Shown here: piece after piece, positions 40,388 through 49,433 of the stretch
How the letters are laid out: every line of letters begins with the position of its first letter
Numbering within the stretch: position 1 is the first letter of the stretch
NCBI RefSeq assembly: GCF_003173035.1
Contig: NZ_QGLE01000017.1
Coordinates: 1 to 64,000 of the forward strand
DNA length: 64,000 nucleotides
Direction of reading: 5' to 3'
Source of the DNA: Zavarzinia aquatilis
GTDB lineage: Bacteria > Pseudomonadota > Alphaproteobacteria > Zavarziniales > Zavarziniaceae
Notes under the pieces: model-generated
Told to the model about the DNA's origin: nothing
What the model saw: only the letters and a program-made list of their open reading frames with translations
Databases searched by the model: none
Made by a program: the position numbers and the translations under genes

Positions 40388-40600
40388 GATGCCCCCGATG
40401 GCGGCACGACCGCGCCATTTCGATTTTCAAATACAGGTCGTAACATACTATTCTATGCAGCTGTAAGGGGATTGGCGATCGGCATGGCGCAGGGGTGGGA
40501 CATGATGATTTCTGGGGGTGTGATGGCGGCGACCCTGACGGTGGCGATCCTGGCCTTTCGGCGGCACCGGCATCGGCGGCGCGAAGCCGCGATCTGAGAC
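40388..40600. other. Divergent AT-richer promoter region and possible small ORF
   Basis: About 210 bp between the response regulator and the glycosyltransferase gene. A stretch around 40420-40460 is clearly AT-richer than its surroundings and includes TACTAT (40446-40451), a possible -10. The rest may encode a 37-aa membrane peptide (separate entry). Confidence 0.4.
40484..40597 (+). CDS. Possible small single-pass membrane protein
   Basis: 37 residues if the ATG at 40484 is used (31 from 40502, which has AGGGG upstream). A hydrophobic stretch GGVMAATLTVAILAF is followed by a very basic tail FRRHRHRRREAAI, a positive-inside arrangement. The stop is three bases before the glycosyltransferase GTG. 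Could be real or chance. Confidence 0.35.
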   Translation: MAQGWDMMISGGVMAATLTVAILAFRRHRHRRREAAI

Positions 40601-42511
40601 GTGGCGCCGGACGACCGGGGCAGGGCCCCGAGCGATCTTGCCGAAGGGCGTGATTTCGCCGCCGTGCTGGCGGGGCCGGGCGGCGATCATCTGGTTCGCT
40701 GCGGTCTGGTCTCGCCCTCGCTGCGCGAGGCGGCGATCGTGGCGGCCCGCCGCCATCGTGCCGATGCGATCGACTGTCTGCTCGGCGTTCAGCCGGGCGT
40801 GGCGACCCGGACGGACCTGGCCGCCACCCTGGCGCGGGGCCTTGGCCTCGAGCTGATCGGGGATGATGCCGAACCGCCCGATGGCGGGCTCGCCCGGTTC
40901 GCCGACCTTGCCGTTTATGGCGCGCTGGGCATGATGCCCTGGCGGCGCGACGGCGACGCCGTGGTCTGGGCCTGTACCGCGCCCGATGCCTTCTCGCTGG
41001 CGCAGGCAGAGCGGCTGACGGGCGGTCCGGCGGTGCTGGCGGTGACGACACGGCCGAGACTGACTGCCGCCCTCGTCGACATGTTCGGCGCCGATCTGAC
41101 CCGCGTGGCGACGCAGGGTCTGAGCCTTGCCCTACCCGAGGCGTCGGCAGGAACACGGGGGGCGGGCAGGCTTCGTCCCGCCCTTTTCGCCTGCGGCCTC
41201 GCCGGGGCGCTCCTCGCATTCGCGGCCCCCCTGTCCGCGGCGCTTGTCGCCGTGACCTTGATCACGCTGTTCTATCTCGCCAACCTGGTGCTGCGGGCCC
41301 TGTTGGTGGCGGCGGGGCTGCGAGGCACGCCGGGGGACGCTCCGGTATTGGCCGATGGTGATCTTCCGCATTACACGGTGCTGGTGCCGCTCTACCGCGA
41401 GCCGGACATCCTGCCCCTGCTCGCGGATGCCCTCGACCGGCTGGATTATCCGCGCGCGCTCCTCGACGTGAAGCTGCTGCTCGAGGCGGACGATGCCGAA
41501 ACCATCGCCGCCGCCCGGGCCCTCGGACTGGAGGACCGGTTCGACCTGATTGCCGTGCCGCCGTCCTTTCCGCGCACCAAGCCGAAGGCGTGCAATTTCG
41601 CGCTGCCTTTGGCTCGGGGCCGCCTGCTCGCGATCTATGACGCGGAGGACCGGCCGGAATCGGATCAGCTGCGCCGCGCCGCCGCGGCCCTGGTCGCCGG
41701 GCCGCCGACACTGGCCTGCGTGCAGGCGCGGCTGAATTTCTTCAATGCCGACGAGAACTGGCTGACCCGCATGTTCGCCCTCGATTACGCTCTGTGGTTC
41801 GACTATCTGCTGCCCGGTCTCGACCGGCTGGGCATGGCGATTCCGCTCGGCGGAACGTCGAACCATTTCCGCATCGAGGCCTTGCGCGCGGTCTTCGCCT
41901 GGGATCCCTACAATGTCACCGAGGACGCCGACCTGGGGCTCCGCCTGTACCGCCACGGTTACACCGTCAGCCTGATCGACTCGACGACCTACGAGGAGGC
42001 GACGACGCGGCTGCCCGTCTGGGTCCGTCAGCGCACACGCTGGCTGAAGGGCTACATGCAGACCTTCGCCGTGCAGATGCGACGGCCGGCCACGCTGTGG
42101 CGGCGTCTGGGGCCTCGGGCCTTTTTCGGTTTCCTCGCCTTCATCGCCGGAACCTTCGCCTCGGCCTTGCTGAACCCCCTCGTCTGGGCGGCCTGGGGGC
42201 TCTGGCTGGTCAGCGGCGGCGCCTGGCTCGATCCGCTGTTTCCCTGGCCGGTCAAGATCGCCGGCCTGTGCTGCTGGCTTGGCGGCAATTCGCTGTTTCT
42301 CTACCTGGCGCTGGTCGCGCCCTTCCGGCGTCGCTGGTTCTCGCTCGCGCCCTGGGCGCTGACCATCACGCCCTATTGGGCCCTGATGTCGGTCGCCGGC
42401 TGGCGGGCGCTGTGGCAATGGCTGCGCCAGCCTTTCCTGTGGGAAAAGACCACCCATGGCCAGAGCCGGCGGGTCCGAGCCGCCCTCGCCGGTCGCGATC
42501 TGCCGCCGTGA
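40601..42511 (+). CDS. Processive family-2 glycosyltransferase with GspE-type N-terminal domain
   Basis: 636 residues from a GTG. Residues about 25-180 resemble the GspE/MshE N-terminal (possible c-di-GMP-binding) domain. Two membrane helices then precede the GT2 catalytic domain: YTVLVPLYREPDILP, LEADDAE (295), the nucleotide-sugar DAEDRPE (347), TEDADLG (440) and QRTRWLKGY (477), the Q/RxxRW motif of processive enzymes. More helices follow to the C-terminus. It probably makes and translocates an exopolysaccharide. The layout recalls XagB-type synthases (from memory). Confidence 0.85.
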   Translation: MAPDDRGRAPSDLAEGRDFAAVLAGPGGDHLVRCGLVSPSLREAAIVAARRHRADAIDCLLGVQPGVATRTDLAATLARGLGLELIGDDAEPPDGGLARFADLAVYGALGMMPWRRDGDAVVWACTAPDAFSLAQAERLTGGPAVLAVTTRPRLTAALVDMFGADLTRVATQGLSLALPEASAGTRGAGRLRPALFACGLAGALLAFAAPLSAALVAVTLITLFYLANLVLRALLVAAGLRGTPGDAPVLADGDLPHYTVLVPLYREPDILPLLADALDRLDYPRALLDVKLLLEADDAETIAAARALGLEDRFDLIAVPPSFPRTKPKACNFALPLARGRLLAIYDAEDRPESDQLRRAAAALVAGPPTLACVQARLNFFNADENWLTRMFALDYALWFDYLLPGLDRLGMAIPLGGTSNHFRIEALRAVFAWDPYNVTEDADLGLRLYRHGYTVSLIDSTTYEEATTRLPVWVRQRTRWLKGYMQTFAVQMRRPATLWRRLGPRAFFGFLAFIAGTFASALLNPLVWAAWGLWLVSGGAWLDPLFPWPVKIAGLCCWLGGNSLFLYLALVAPFRRRWFSLAPWALTITPYWALMSVAGWRALWQWLRQPFLWEKTTHGQSRRVRAALAGRDLPP

Positions 42512-43380
42512 GCCAGGGTTACGTCATCTTCGCTTCATTGGCGGTGCCCGCGCTGTGCCTGTCGGCGGGCGCGAAGGGGCTGTTCGCCGGTGCATCGGCG
42601 ACCCCGCCGCTCGACCTTGAGCTGCAGGTGGCGCCGACGGCGGTCGCCATCGCTCTGTCGGTCCTGGCAGGGTGGGGCATCGCCGCGGTACTGGCGCCGC
42701 GGGGATGGGCGCTGGCGCTGGCGTTGCCCGGGCTTGGCATCGCCGCCGCCGCCGGGCCGGCCGAAGCCCTGCTGTGTCTGGGCTGGCTCGTCCTCGGCCT
42801 CGCGATCCTGCGTCTTGCCGAAGGACAGGAGTTGACCCCGCTGATCGGCGCCGGTCTTGCGCTGGGGGCCTTGCCTCTCGTCCATCCCGCGGGTCATGCC
42901 TTCACACTCGTGGCGCTGCCTCTGCTCGCCGCCTGTCTGCCGGCGCCCCTGATCGTGGGGCGGGCTGCGGCGGGGGCCTTTCTGTTGCTGGGCCTGCCCG
43001 CGCTTGGCCTGCCGCTGATCTTCACGCTGCTGGCCTGGAGTCACGTCCTGCCGGACTTCGAGCTTCCAATGCAGGGGCAGGGGGGAAGGTCCGCCCCGTC
43101 GGCGCCGGGAATTGCCGCCGCCCTTCTGATCGCGGCTCTTCCGTTGCTGCCGCTGGGGCCGGATGAGCGGGGCCGGCGCCTCGCCACCTGTGCCCTGTTG
43201 GTGCTGCCGATTCCGGCGGTCCTGCTCCAGGGCCTGGGCGGCAGCCCGGTTTCGGCAGCAATGGCTCTGGCACCGGCCTTCACCGCGGCCGGCCTGATCG
43301 AAACGCGGCGTCCGGCGGTACTTTTGGCACTGGTCTGGGGCGCCGCGGGACTTGCCGTGCTCGCCCCCGGCGGATGGTGA
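42508..43380 (+). CDS. Polytopic membrane protein of the polysaccharide module
   Basis: 290 residues from a GTG overlapping the glycosyltransferase stop (GTGA). It is almost entirely hydrophobic with perhaps nine or ten helices (for example VAIALSVLAGWGIAAVLAP, GRAAAGAFLLLGLPALGLPL). I recognise no family. The overlap means obligate partnership with the glycosyltransferase; it may assist polymer export or be an O-unit type membrane component. Confidence 0.7.
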   Translation: MSQGYVIFASLAVPALCLSAGAKGLFAGASATPPLDLELQVAPTAVAIALSVLAGWGIAAVLAPRGWALALALPGLGIAAAAGPAEALLCLGWLVLGLAILRLAEGQELTPLIGAGLALGALPLVHPAGHAFTLVALPLLAACLPAPLIVGRAAAGAFLLLGLPALGLPLIFTLLAWSHVLPDFELPMQGQGGRSAPSAPGIAAALLIAALPLLPLGPDERGRRLATCALLVLPIPAVLLQGLGGSPVSAAMALAPAFTAAGLIETRRPAVLLALVWGAAGLAVLAPGGW

Positions 43381-43381
43381 A

Positions 43382-44257
43382 ATGCGCGTCGTCCCGATCT
43401 GCGATCCCGCGCGCCGGGAGGACTGGTGCCTGCGCCTGCAGGCGATCGGCGCCGAGATCGGCGAGGGCATCGACGGCGGTGAGGCCGATCTCGTCCTGGT
43501 GGTCGAGCCGGCGGTGGCGGGCATCGGTACCCTGTTCGCCCGGCTCGAGGGGCCTGGGGCGCCGCCGGTTGTCGTGCTTTCCGATGACGAGGCGCTGGCG
43601 CGGGCCTGTGCGCTGATCGGCGCGTTGCTGCTGCCGGCGGGGCTCGGCGACGCCGCGCTCGGCCTCGCGCTGCGCTTCACAGGGCGACTGGCGGGCGAGG
43701 CCGGGCGGCGCCGCAGCCTCGAAGGGCAGCGCGACGCCCTCGACGTCGAACGCCGGGCCCTGCGCAGCCTCGCGCCTTTCCAGGCCGATGGCATGATCCT
43801 CGGCGCCGCCACGGGCCGCTATCGCGCGCAGCGGCTGCTGGCCTCCGGCGCCGCCCTCGTCATGGTCGTGGCGATCGACGAACAGGCCGCCTGGGCGGCC
43901 GCTTTCGGCCGCGACGCCGCCGCCCGCACCGAGGCGGCGGTGGCGGCGCTGCTGGTCGGCGCGCCGGCCCGCCTCGGCGATATCCTGCACAGCCGGGGCG
44001 CGCTCGCTGGCTGGGGTCTGTGGCTGGCCGGGCAGGACCGGGCGGCGGCCAGCGCCATCGCGAACCGTCTGCTCGACCTCATCGAGGCACGCCACCTGCG
44101 CCACGACCGCAGCCGGGCCGACAGCGCGGTCACGATCTCGATCGGTATCGCCCCCGCCCCGGCCGAAAGCGCGGCCTCCGAAGCGGAGGCGCGGGCCTCG
44201 CACGCCCTCGCCCACGCCGCCGCGCTCGGCGGCAATCGCATCCGCTGGTCGGGCTAG
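43382..44257 (+). CDS. Degenerate GGDEF-like protein
   Basis: 291 residues. The second half follows the GGDEF fold: VVAIDEQAAWAAAFG replaces the usual hydrophobic D-x-D-x-F strand, and the region that should read GGDEF is RGALAG before WGLWLAG. The tail VTISIGIAP ... GGNRIRW matches the domain end. The catalytic motif is lost, so it cannot make cyclic di-GMP; it may bind a partner or nucleotide. The N-terminus is unrecognised. It starts one base after the membrane-protein stop. Confidence 0.72.
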   Translation: MRVVPICDPARREDWCLRLQAIGAEIGEGIDGGEADLVLVVEPAVAGIGTLFARLEGPGAPPVVVLSDDEALARACALIGALLLPAGLGDAALGLALRFTGRLAGEAGRRRSLEGQRDALDVERRALRSLAPFQADGMILGAATGRYRAQRLLASGAALVMVVAIDEQAAWAAAFGRDAAARTEAAVAALLVGAPARLGDILHSRGALAGWGLWLAGQDRAAASAIANRLLDLIEARHLRHDRSRADSAVTISIGIAPAPAESAASEAEARASHALAHAAALGGNRIRWSG

Positions 44258-44324
44258 GCCGCTGCATGGCCCCCCGCCCGAGGTTGCGCGTGCTGGCCGG
44301 CGCCATCGCGGCTATGGTCGCGCC

Positions 44325-45548
44325 ATGATCGCAGACCCTTCCCGGCGCAAGCCCGGCCGCCTCGGCCTCATCGTGATTCTCGGATCGCTGACCGCCTTCG
44401 CGCCCCTGTCCATCGACATGTATCTGCCGGCCTTTCCGGCGCTGGAGGCGCATTTCGGCGCCAGCGCCGGGGCGGTGCAGGGCACCCTGGCCGCCTTCTT
44501 CGTCGGCCTTGCCCTCGGCCAATCGGTCCATGGCCCGCTGTCGGACCGGCTGGGCCGGCGCCTGCCCATGCTGGGCGGTATCATCGTCTATGTCGCGGCC
44601 TCGATCGCGGCGATCTTCGCCCCCGATATCGAGAGCTTGAGTCTGCTGCGCTTCATTCAGGCCCTGGGCGGCTGCGCCGGCATCGTGATCGCCCGCGCCA
44701 TGGTCCGCGACCTGTTCGACGAGCGGGACTCGGCCCGGGTGTTTTCCCTCCTGATGCTGGTCATGGGCCTTGCGCCCATCCTGGCGCCGGTGCTGGGCGG
44801 GCAATTGCTGGCCTTCGCCGACTGGCGCTGGATCTTCGCCGTGCTCGCCGCCTTCGGCGCCGCCTGCCTGGCCGCCGTCGCCTTCGCCCTGCCCGAGACC
44901 CTTTCGGCCGAGCAGCGGCAAAGGGGCGGCCTCGCCCGCATCCTTCACGCCTATGGCCGGCTGCTGGCCGACCCGGTGTTCATGGGCTTCTCCCTGTCGA
45001 GCGGGCTGCTGATGGCCGGGATGTTCGCCTATATCACCGGCTCGCCCTTCGTCTTCATCACCCTTTATGGCGTCAGTCCGCAGGACTATGGCCTGTTGTT
45101 CGGGCTGAACGCCGTCGGCCTGATCGCCACCAGCCAGATCAACCTGCGCCTGCTGCGCCACTATTCCGGGCGCGACATCCTCAAGGTGGTGATGGCGGTG
45201 CAGGCCGTCGCCGCGCTGGTCCTGGCCGGGGTCGCGCTGGTCCAGCCGGCGCAGCTCGCCTTCCTGCTCGCGCCGCTCTTCGTCTGCATCGCCAGTCTCG
45301 GCTTCGTCTCGGCCAATGCCTCGGCGGCGGCCATGTCACGCGCGGGGGCCAACGCCGGCATCGCCTCGGCCCTGATCGGCGTGCTGCAATTCGCGCTCGG
45401 CGCCGTTGGCGGTGCCTGCGTCGGCCTGTTCGACGACGGCACGGCGGCGCCGATGGGCTGTACCATCGCGGGTCTCAGCGTCGCCGGCCTGCTGTCGCAC
45501 CGGCTGCTGACCGGGCGGGCCGGTCAGTCCTCGTCTTCGGCCGCGTAG
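44325..45548 (+). CDS. Bcr/CflA-type MFS drug-resistance transporter
   Basis: 407 residues with 12 membrane helices. LTAFAPLSIDMYLPAFPALE, the motif GQSVHGPLSDRLGRRLPML (MFS motif A) and GGCAGIVIARAMVRDLF are characteristic of the Bcr/CflA proton-driven efflux family. Located alone between the degenerate GGDEF gene and a small convergent gene that overlaps its 3' end by 25 bp. Confidence 0.9.
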   Translation: MIADPSRRKPGRLGLIVILGSLTAFAPLSIDMYLPAFPALEAHFGASAGAVQGTLAAFFVGLALGQSVHGPLSDRLGRRLPMLGGIIVYVAASIAAIFAPDIESLSLLRFIQALGGCAGIVIARAMVRDLFDERDSARVFSLLMLVMGLAPILAPVLGGQLLAFADWRWIFAVLAAFGAACLAAVAFALPETLSAEQRQRGGLARILHAYGRLLADPVFMGFSLSSGLLMAGMFAYITGSPFVFITLYGVSPQDYGLLFGLNAVGLIATSQINLRLLRHYSGRDILKVVMAVQAVAALVLAGVALVQPAQLAFLLAPLFVCIASLGFVSANASAAAMSRAGANAGIASALIGVLQFALGAVGGACVGLFDDGTAAPMGCTIAGLSVAGLLSHRLLTGRAGQSSSSAA

Positions 45549-45703
45549 ACGCTGGCGGCGGCGGCGTTCAGCGCCTCTTCGGCTGAAACGGGCGGGATGG
45601 CCCTCTTCCGCCGCGGAAAGGCGATGATCTGGGCGGACGAGCCCGTGGCCACAACCTGATACTCGACGGCGGGCGAATGATCGTCAGTGTCTTTGCCGGA
45701 CAT
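45524..45703 (-). CDS. Small hypothetical protein
   Basis: 59 residues: MSGKDTDDHSPAVEYQVV at the start, AQIIAFPRRKRAIPP in the middle and an acidic end YAAEDED. GGAGGG eight bases upstream and a sensible composition support it as a real gene, although it overlaps the transporter 3' end. No recognised family; soluble and probably regulatory or adaptor-like. Confidence 0.6.
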   Translation of the reverse strand: MSGKDTDDHSPAVEYQVVATGSSAQIIAFPRRKRAIPPVSAEEALNAAAASVYAAEDED

Positions 45704-45774
45704 GCCCGAGCCCTCCTCAACCTGCTGCAACGCAAAAAACATGCGGGCGGCGGGGGCGCGAGGCGAGTCGATTT

Positions 45775-47682
45775 TCAACCAGGCGCGCCGGAAACTCCCA
45801 TTTCGACCGCAAGTGCGAAACCCGAGGCGATGCGGCGCACCGCTTCGGCCTCGACCCCCGGCGCCGGGGTCAGGCGCGCGGTCAGGCCCCGGGCCGGATC
45901 GTCGAAGGTTTCGACCGTGGCGCGCAGGCCGGCGGCGGCCAGCGCCGACTCCAGTACGCGGCGGATCGCCTCGAGACGCAGCGGCGGCTTGTGAATCTTG
46001 CCGACCGCGGTCACCGGCAATTCCGGCAGGATTTCCAGATGCACGGGCACCGCCGCCCGTTCCGGCACATGGGCGCGGGCATGGGCCAGCAATTCCTCCG
46101 CCGTCGCGCTGGCGCCCGGGCGCAGCGAGACATAGGCGGCGGGCAATTCGCCAGCATAGGAATCGGGCTGGCCGATCACCGCGGCGAGGGCGACGGCGGG
46201 GTGGGAGACCAGCGCATCCTCGACCATCTGGGGGTCGATATTGTGGCCGCCGCGGATGATCAGATCCTTGGAGCGGCCGACCAACCACAGGTAATGTTCC
46301 GCGTCGTAACGCGCGAGGTCGCCGGTATCGAACCAGCCGTCCGGCGCCGGCTTGCCGACATAGCCGGCGAAAAGCTGCGGCCCCTTCATGAACAGGGCGC
46401 CGACCTCGCCGATGGCGCAGGGGCCGACCGGCTGGCCCTTGCCGTCGATCTTCATCGGCTGCAACTCGACGTAAGGCAGACGGAAGCCGACCGAGCCGGC
46501 GCGCCGCTCGCCATAGCGCGGGTTGGTCGCGCTGGCGCAGGTGCCCTCGGTCATGCCGTAGCCTTCGAGGATCTTGACCCCCGTCGCCGCCTCGAAACGG
46601 CGGATCAGGTCGGCGGGCATGGGCGCGGCGCCGCAGATCGCGGTCTTCAGCGAGGAGACGTCATGGTTGCCGATCGGCACATCCAGCAGCGCGGCATAGA
46701 GCGTGGGCACGCCCGAGAAGGAATTGCCCCGGAAGCGCTCCACAAGGGCCCAGAAATTGGCGACGACACCCTGGCCGCGATAGCCCTGGGGCGTGAGGAT
46801 CACCACGGTGCCGCCGGCATGGAACGGGGCAAGACCCGTGACCATGGTGCCGTTCACGTGGAACAGCGGCAGGCCGCAAAGGATGACATCTTCCTCGTCC
46901 GTGCCCATGATCGAGCCGAGCAGCATCGCCTCGAAGGCTTCGTTGAAATGGGTGTGCCGCGCCAGTTTCGGCGTGCCCGTGGTGCCGCCGGTGTGGAAAT
47001 AGGAGGCGATGTCGCCGCTTCCGATCACCCGGCCGGACAGCAGGCGGTCGCCCGGCTGCGCCGCCCGCGCCGCATCGAAATCGTGGATGGTCACGCCGCC
47101 GCGCGCGATCGGCGTATCCGCCGGCATCAGCGCGGGCAGCATGGCGCGCATCGCTTCCGGCACATAGGGCGACAGGTCAACGCGCAGAACATGCTCGATC
47201 CCGCTCGCCTGCTCGACCACGGCGGCCGCCTTGTCCCACAGGTCGCTCTGCGGGAAGGGGGCGAGGGTGACGAGCACGCGGGCGCCGGCCGCGGTCAGGA
47301 TGTCGGCGATCTTGCCGGGCTCGAGCAGCGGGTTGACCGGGCTGGCGATGCCCGCGGCCTCCCCGCCCCAGAGGGCGTAATGGGTCTGCAGCAGGTTGGG
47401 CAGCAGGATGCCGACGGCATCGTTCGGGCCGACGCCGAGGGCGTGGAAGACATTGGCGGCCCGCGTCACCTCGGCCAGAAGCTCGCGATAGGTCACATCG
47501 ACGCTGGGCAGCGATGGATCGCCGATCAGCAGGAAGCGCAGGGCGTGCTTGTCGCCGTAAGCCCCGGCGGCATGGCGCAGCACGGCGTAGGTATCGTCGA
47601 TCCCCCGCATCCTCTCGTGCGCCGGCAGGCGTTCCACCTGCAGGACATCGTCATAGGTTGCGATGCGGATGGCGTTGTCCAT
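45775..47682 (-). CDS. AMP-forming acyl-CoA synthetase
   Basis: 635 residues of the ANL superfamily. The P-loop TGGTTGTPKLARHTH, GYGMTEGTC, YTG-like WFDTGDLARYD and the hinge/catalytic lysine region VTAVGKIHKPPLR are intact. It activates a carboxylic acid, probably a fatty or aryl acid, to its CoA thioester; the specificity is not clear from sequence. GGGGAGAG lies just before the ATG. Long N-terminal segment (RIATYDDVLQVERLPAHERM) resembles fatty-acid-type synthetases. Confidence 0.85.
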   Translation of the reverse strand: MDNAIRIATYDDVLQVERLPAHERMRGIDDTYAVLRHAAGAYGDKHALRFLLIGDPSLPSVDVTYRELLAEVTRAANVFHALGVGPNDAVGILLPNLLQTHYALWGGEAAGIASPVNPLLEPGKIADILTAAGARVLVTLAPFPQSDLWDKAAAVVEQASGIEHVLRVDLSPYVPEAMRAMLPALMPADTPIARGGVTIHDFDAARAAQPGDRLLSGRVIGSGDIASYFHTGGTTGTPKLARHTHFNEAFEAMLLGSIMGTDEEDVILCGLPLFHVNGTMVTGLAPFHAGGTVVILTPQGYRGQGVVANFWALVERFRGNSFSGVPTLYAALLDVPIGNHDVSSLKTAICGAAPMPADLIRRFEAATGVKILEGYGMTEGTCASATNPRYGERRAGSVGFRLPYVELQPMKIDGKGQPVGPCAIGEVGALFMKGPQLFAGYVGKPAPDGWFDTGDLARYDAEHYLWLVGRSKDLIIRGGHNIDPQMVEDALVSHPAVALAAVIGQPDSYAGELPAAYVSLRPGASATAEELLAHARAHVPERAAVPVHLEILPELPVTAVGKIHKPPLRLEAIRRVLESALAAAGLRATVETFDDPARGLTARLTPAPGVEAEAVRRIASGFALAVEMGVSGAPG

Positions 47683-47740
47683 GATCTCTCCCCGGCGTTC
47701 TTATGGTTGGGCCCGAGGATCGGGGAGTGCTTCTCTCAGG

Positions 47741-48379
47741 TCAAGGCTTGCCGTAGGTGATGTGGTCGGGCGCGGCGGTGCCGCCCGACAGGATGAACTG
47801 CATCGCCTCGTTTCCCGTCCAGTCGAGGAACACCAGCCGCTCCACCGGCACCAGTTCCATGTAGCCGGACGTCGGGTTGGGCGCGGTCGGGACATAGACG
47901 GCGGCGATTTCCTGGCCGGTATCGCTCGCCGTGAAGATCTTGGTGACGAAGCCGAGGGTCTTCATGTCGGGGCTGGGGAATTCGACCAGCACCACGCGCT
48001 GCTGGCCGGCGGGCGTGGTCTGCAGCGACGAGATCAGCTTGCGCACGGCGCCGTAAACCGCTTCAACGAAGGGAATGCGCGCCATCAGCCGGTCGAACAG
48101 ATGCCACAGCCGGGCGCCCACCATGGCCGTCGTCAGCGCGCCGAGCAGATAGAGCGCGAACAGGGTGACGATGGCGGCGAGGGCGCTCTGGAACCAGCCC
48201 TGCTGCAACAGGGCCGCGACCTCGGGCAGCTCCGGCGCCAGCGCGCCCGACAGACCGAGGACGAAGGGGCGGCCGGCAGCCACCAGGAAGTCGAAGACGA
48301 AGCCGACGACCCAGACCGTCAGCATCAGGGGCAGGCAGGCCAGCAGGCCGGCGACGATATTGCGGCGAATACGTTCCAT
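47741..48379 (-). CDS. DUF502 family membrane protein
   Basis: 212 residues. Two N-terminal hydrophobic segments (NIVAGLLACLPLMLTVWVVG, SALAAIVTLFALYLLGALTT) and a C-terminal soluble domain (VVLVEFPSPDMKTLGFVTKI, VPTAPNPTSGYMELVP) define DUF502, which is widespread and of unknown function. Separated from the acyl-CoA synthetase gene by 58 bp and divergent from the metallo-hydrolase gene. Confidence 0.88.
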   Translation of the reverse strand: MERIRRNIVAGLLACLPLMLTVWVVGFVFDFLVAAGRPFVLGLSGALAPELPEVAALLQQGWFQSALAAIVTLFALYLLGALTTAMVGARLWHLFDRLMARIPFVEAVYGAVRKLISSLQTTPAGQQRVVLVEFPSPDMKTLGFVTKIFTASDTGQEIAAVYVPTAPNPTSGYMELVPVERLVFLDWTGNEAMQFILSGGTAAPDHITYGKP

Positions 48380-48482
48380 GTCCCGACTTCACCTTCACAA
48401 GCACGACGGACTCCCCTTATGTATCCTACAGTCTTCGTGGTTCATGCGGCGGGAAATCCGCTACGCTCTGGTCGAGATCGCC

Positions 48483-49139
48483 ATGCTCAAGGTCGGTATC
48501 ATCCCCGTCACCCCTTTCCAGCAGAACTGCAGCCTCGTCTGGTGCGACCAGACCATGAAGGGCGCGGCCGTCGATCCGGGCGGCGACCTCGACAGGATCA
48601 GGGGCGCCATCGAACAGGTCGGCATCACGCTGGAAAAAGTCCTGCTCACCCACGGTCATCTCGACCATGCCTCGGCCGCGGGCGAACTCGCGACCTCGGC
48701 CGGCGTGCCCATCGAAGGCCCGCACCGCGAGGATGAATTCCTCATCCATACCCTGCGCCAGCAGGGCCAGGCCTATGGCTTCCCGCTGTACGAGGCCTTC
48801 GAGCCGACACGCTGGCTGGTGGGCGGCGACACGGTCACGGTGGGCGATGAAGTGCTGGAGGTGCGCCACTGTCCGGGCCATACCCCCGGCCACATCGTCT
48901 TCTTCCACGCGCCGACCAAGCTCGCCATCGTCGGCGACGTGCTGTTCAAGGGCTCGATCGGGCGGACCGATTTCCCGCGCGGCGACCACGCCACGCTGGT
49001 GCGCTCGATCACCGGTGAACTCTGGCCGCTCGGCGCCGACGTCACCTTCATCCCCGGCCACGGGCCGGTCTCGACCTTCGGCGACGAACGCCGCAGCAAC
49101 CCCTTCGTCGGCGACCGGGCGCTGACGGCCGGCGCCTGA
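48483..49139 (+). CDS. Metallo-beta-lactamase fold hydrolase (glyoxalase II / YcbL-like)
   Basis: 218 residues. Metal ligands sit in THGHLDHASAAG (HxHxDH, about residue 57), CPGHTPGHIVFF and GDVLFKGSIGRTDFPRG, with a final histidine in FIPGHGPVSTFGDER. It hydrolyses a thioester such as lactoylglutathione or a related compound. The ATG at 48483 starts the conserved part; one at 48444 would add 13 residues with no ribosome site. Confidence 0.9.
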   Translation: MLKVGIIPVTPFQQNCSLVWCDQTMKGAAVDPGGDLDRIRGAIEQVGITLEKVLLTHGHLDHASAAGELATSAGVPIEGPHREDEFLIHTLRQQGQAYGFPLYEAFEPTRWLVGGDTVTVGDEVLEVRHCPGHTPGHIVFFHAPTKLAIVGDVLFKGSIGRTDFPRGDHATLVRSITGELWPLGADVTFIPGHGPVSTFGDERRSNPFVGDRALTAGA

Positions 49140-49140
49140 G

Positions 49141-49155
49141 GGCCGCAGGACGGCC
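49141..49155 (+). terminator. Short hairpin after the metallo-hydrolase gene
   Basis: GGCCG-CAGGA-CGGCC (49141-49155) directly follows the stop codon. Short stem and no T-run; a weak terminator at best. Confidence 0.35.
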
Positions 49156-49262
49156 TGTGCGCGGGGGCCGTTTCGCGCCGGTTTCCGTCGCCGACGCGCG
49201 TCTCGAATTCAGACCTTGCGCGTGGTCGTGCTGACAAAAATTTTCGTTAACCCTGAATTCCG

Positions 49263-49291
49263 TTGATGCCCGTTGCCCCATGATCTATTAG
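49263..49291 (+). promoter_or_regulatory. Candidate promoter of the DUF11 cluster
   Basis: TTGATG (49263-49268) and TATTAG (49286-49291) have a 17-bp spacer. The 294-bp gap before 49434 is AT-richer than average and includes an AAAATTTT run near 49240. Nothing else in this gap looks like a gene. Confidence 0.35.
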
Positions 49292-49433
49292 CAGTTGTCG
49301 TGCAGGCTGAATTTACATCGGCGGCAATGTCGCTTAAGTCGCCTTCTCGTCAATAGCGCGCGACTTTTCCAATCTGCGGGATTGTGTGCCCTGTTGTTCA
49401 GCCAGGGGTGTCGAGCGGATTGGGGCAGGTGAC

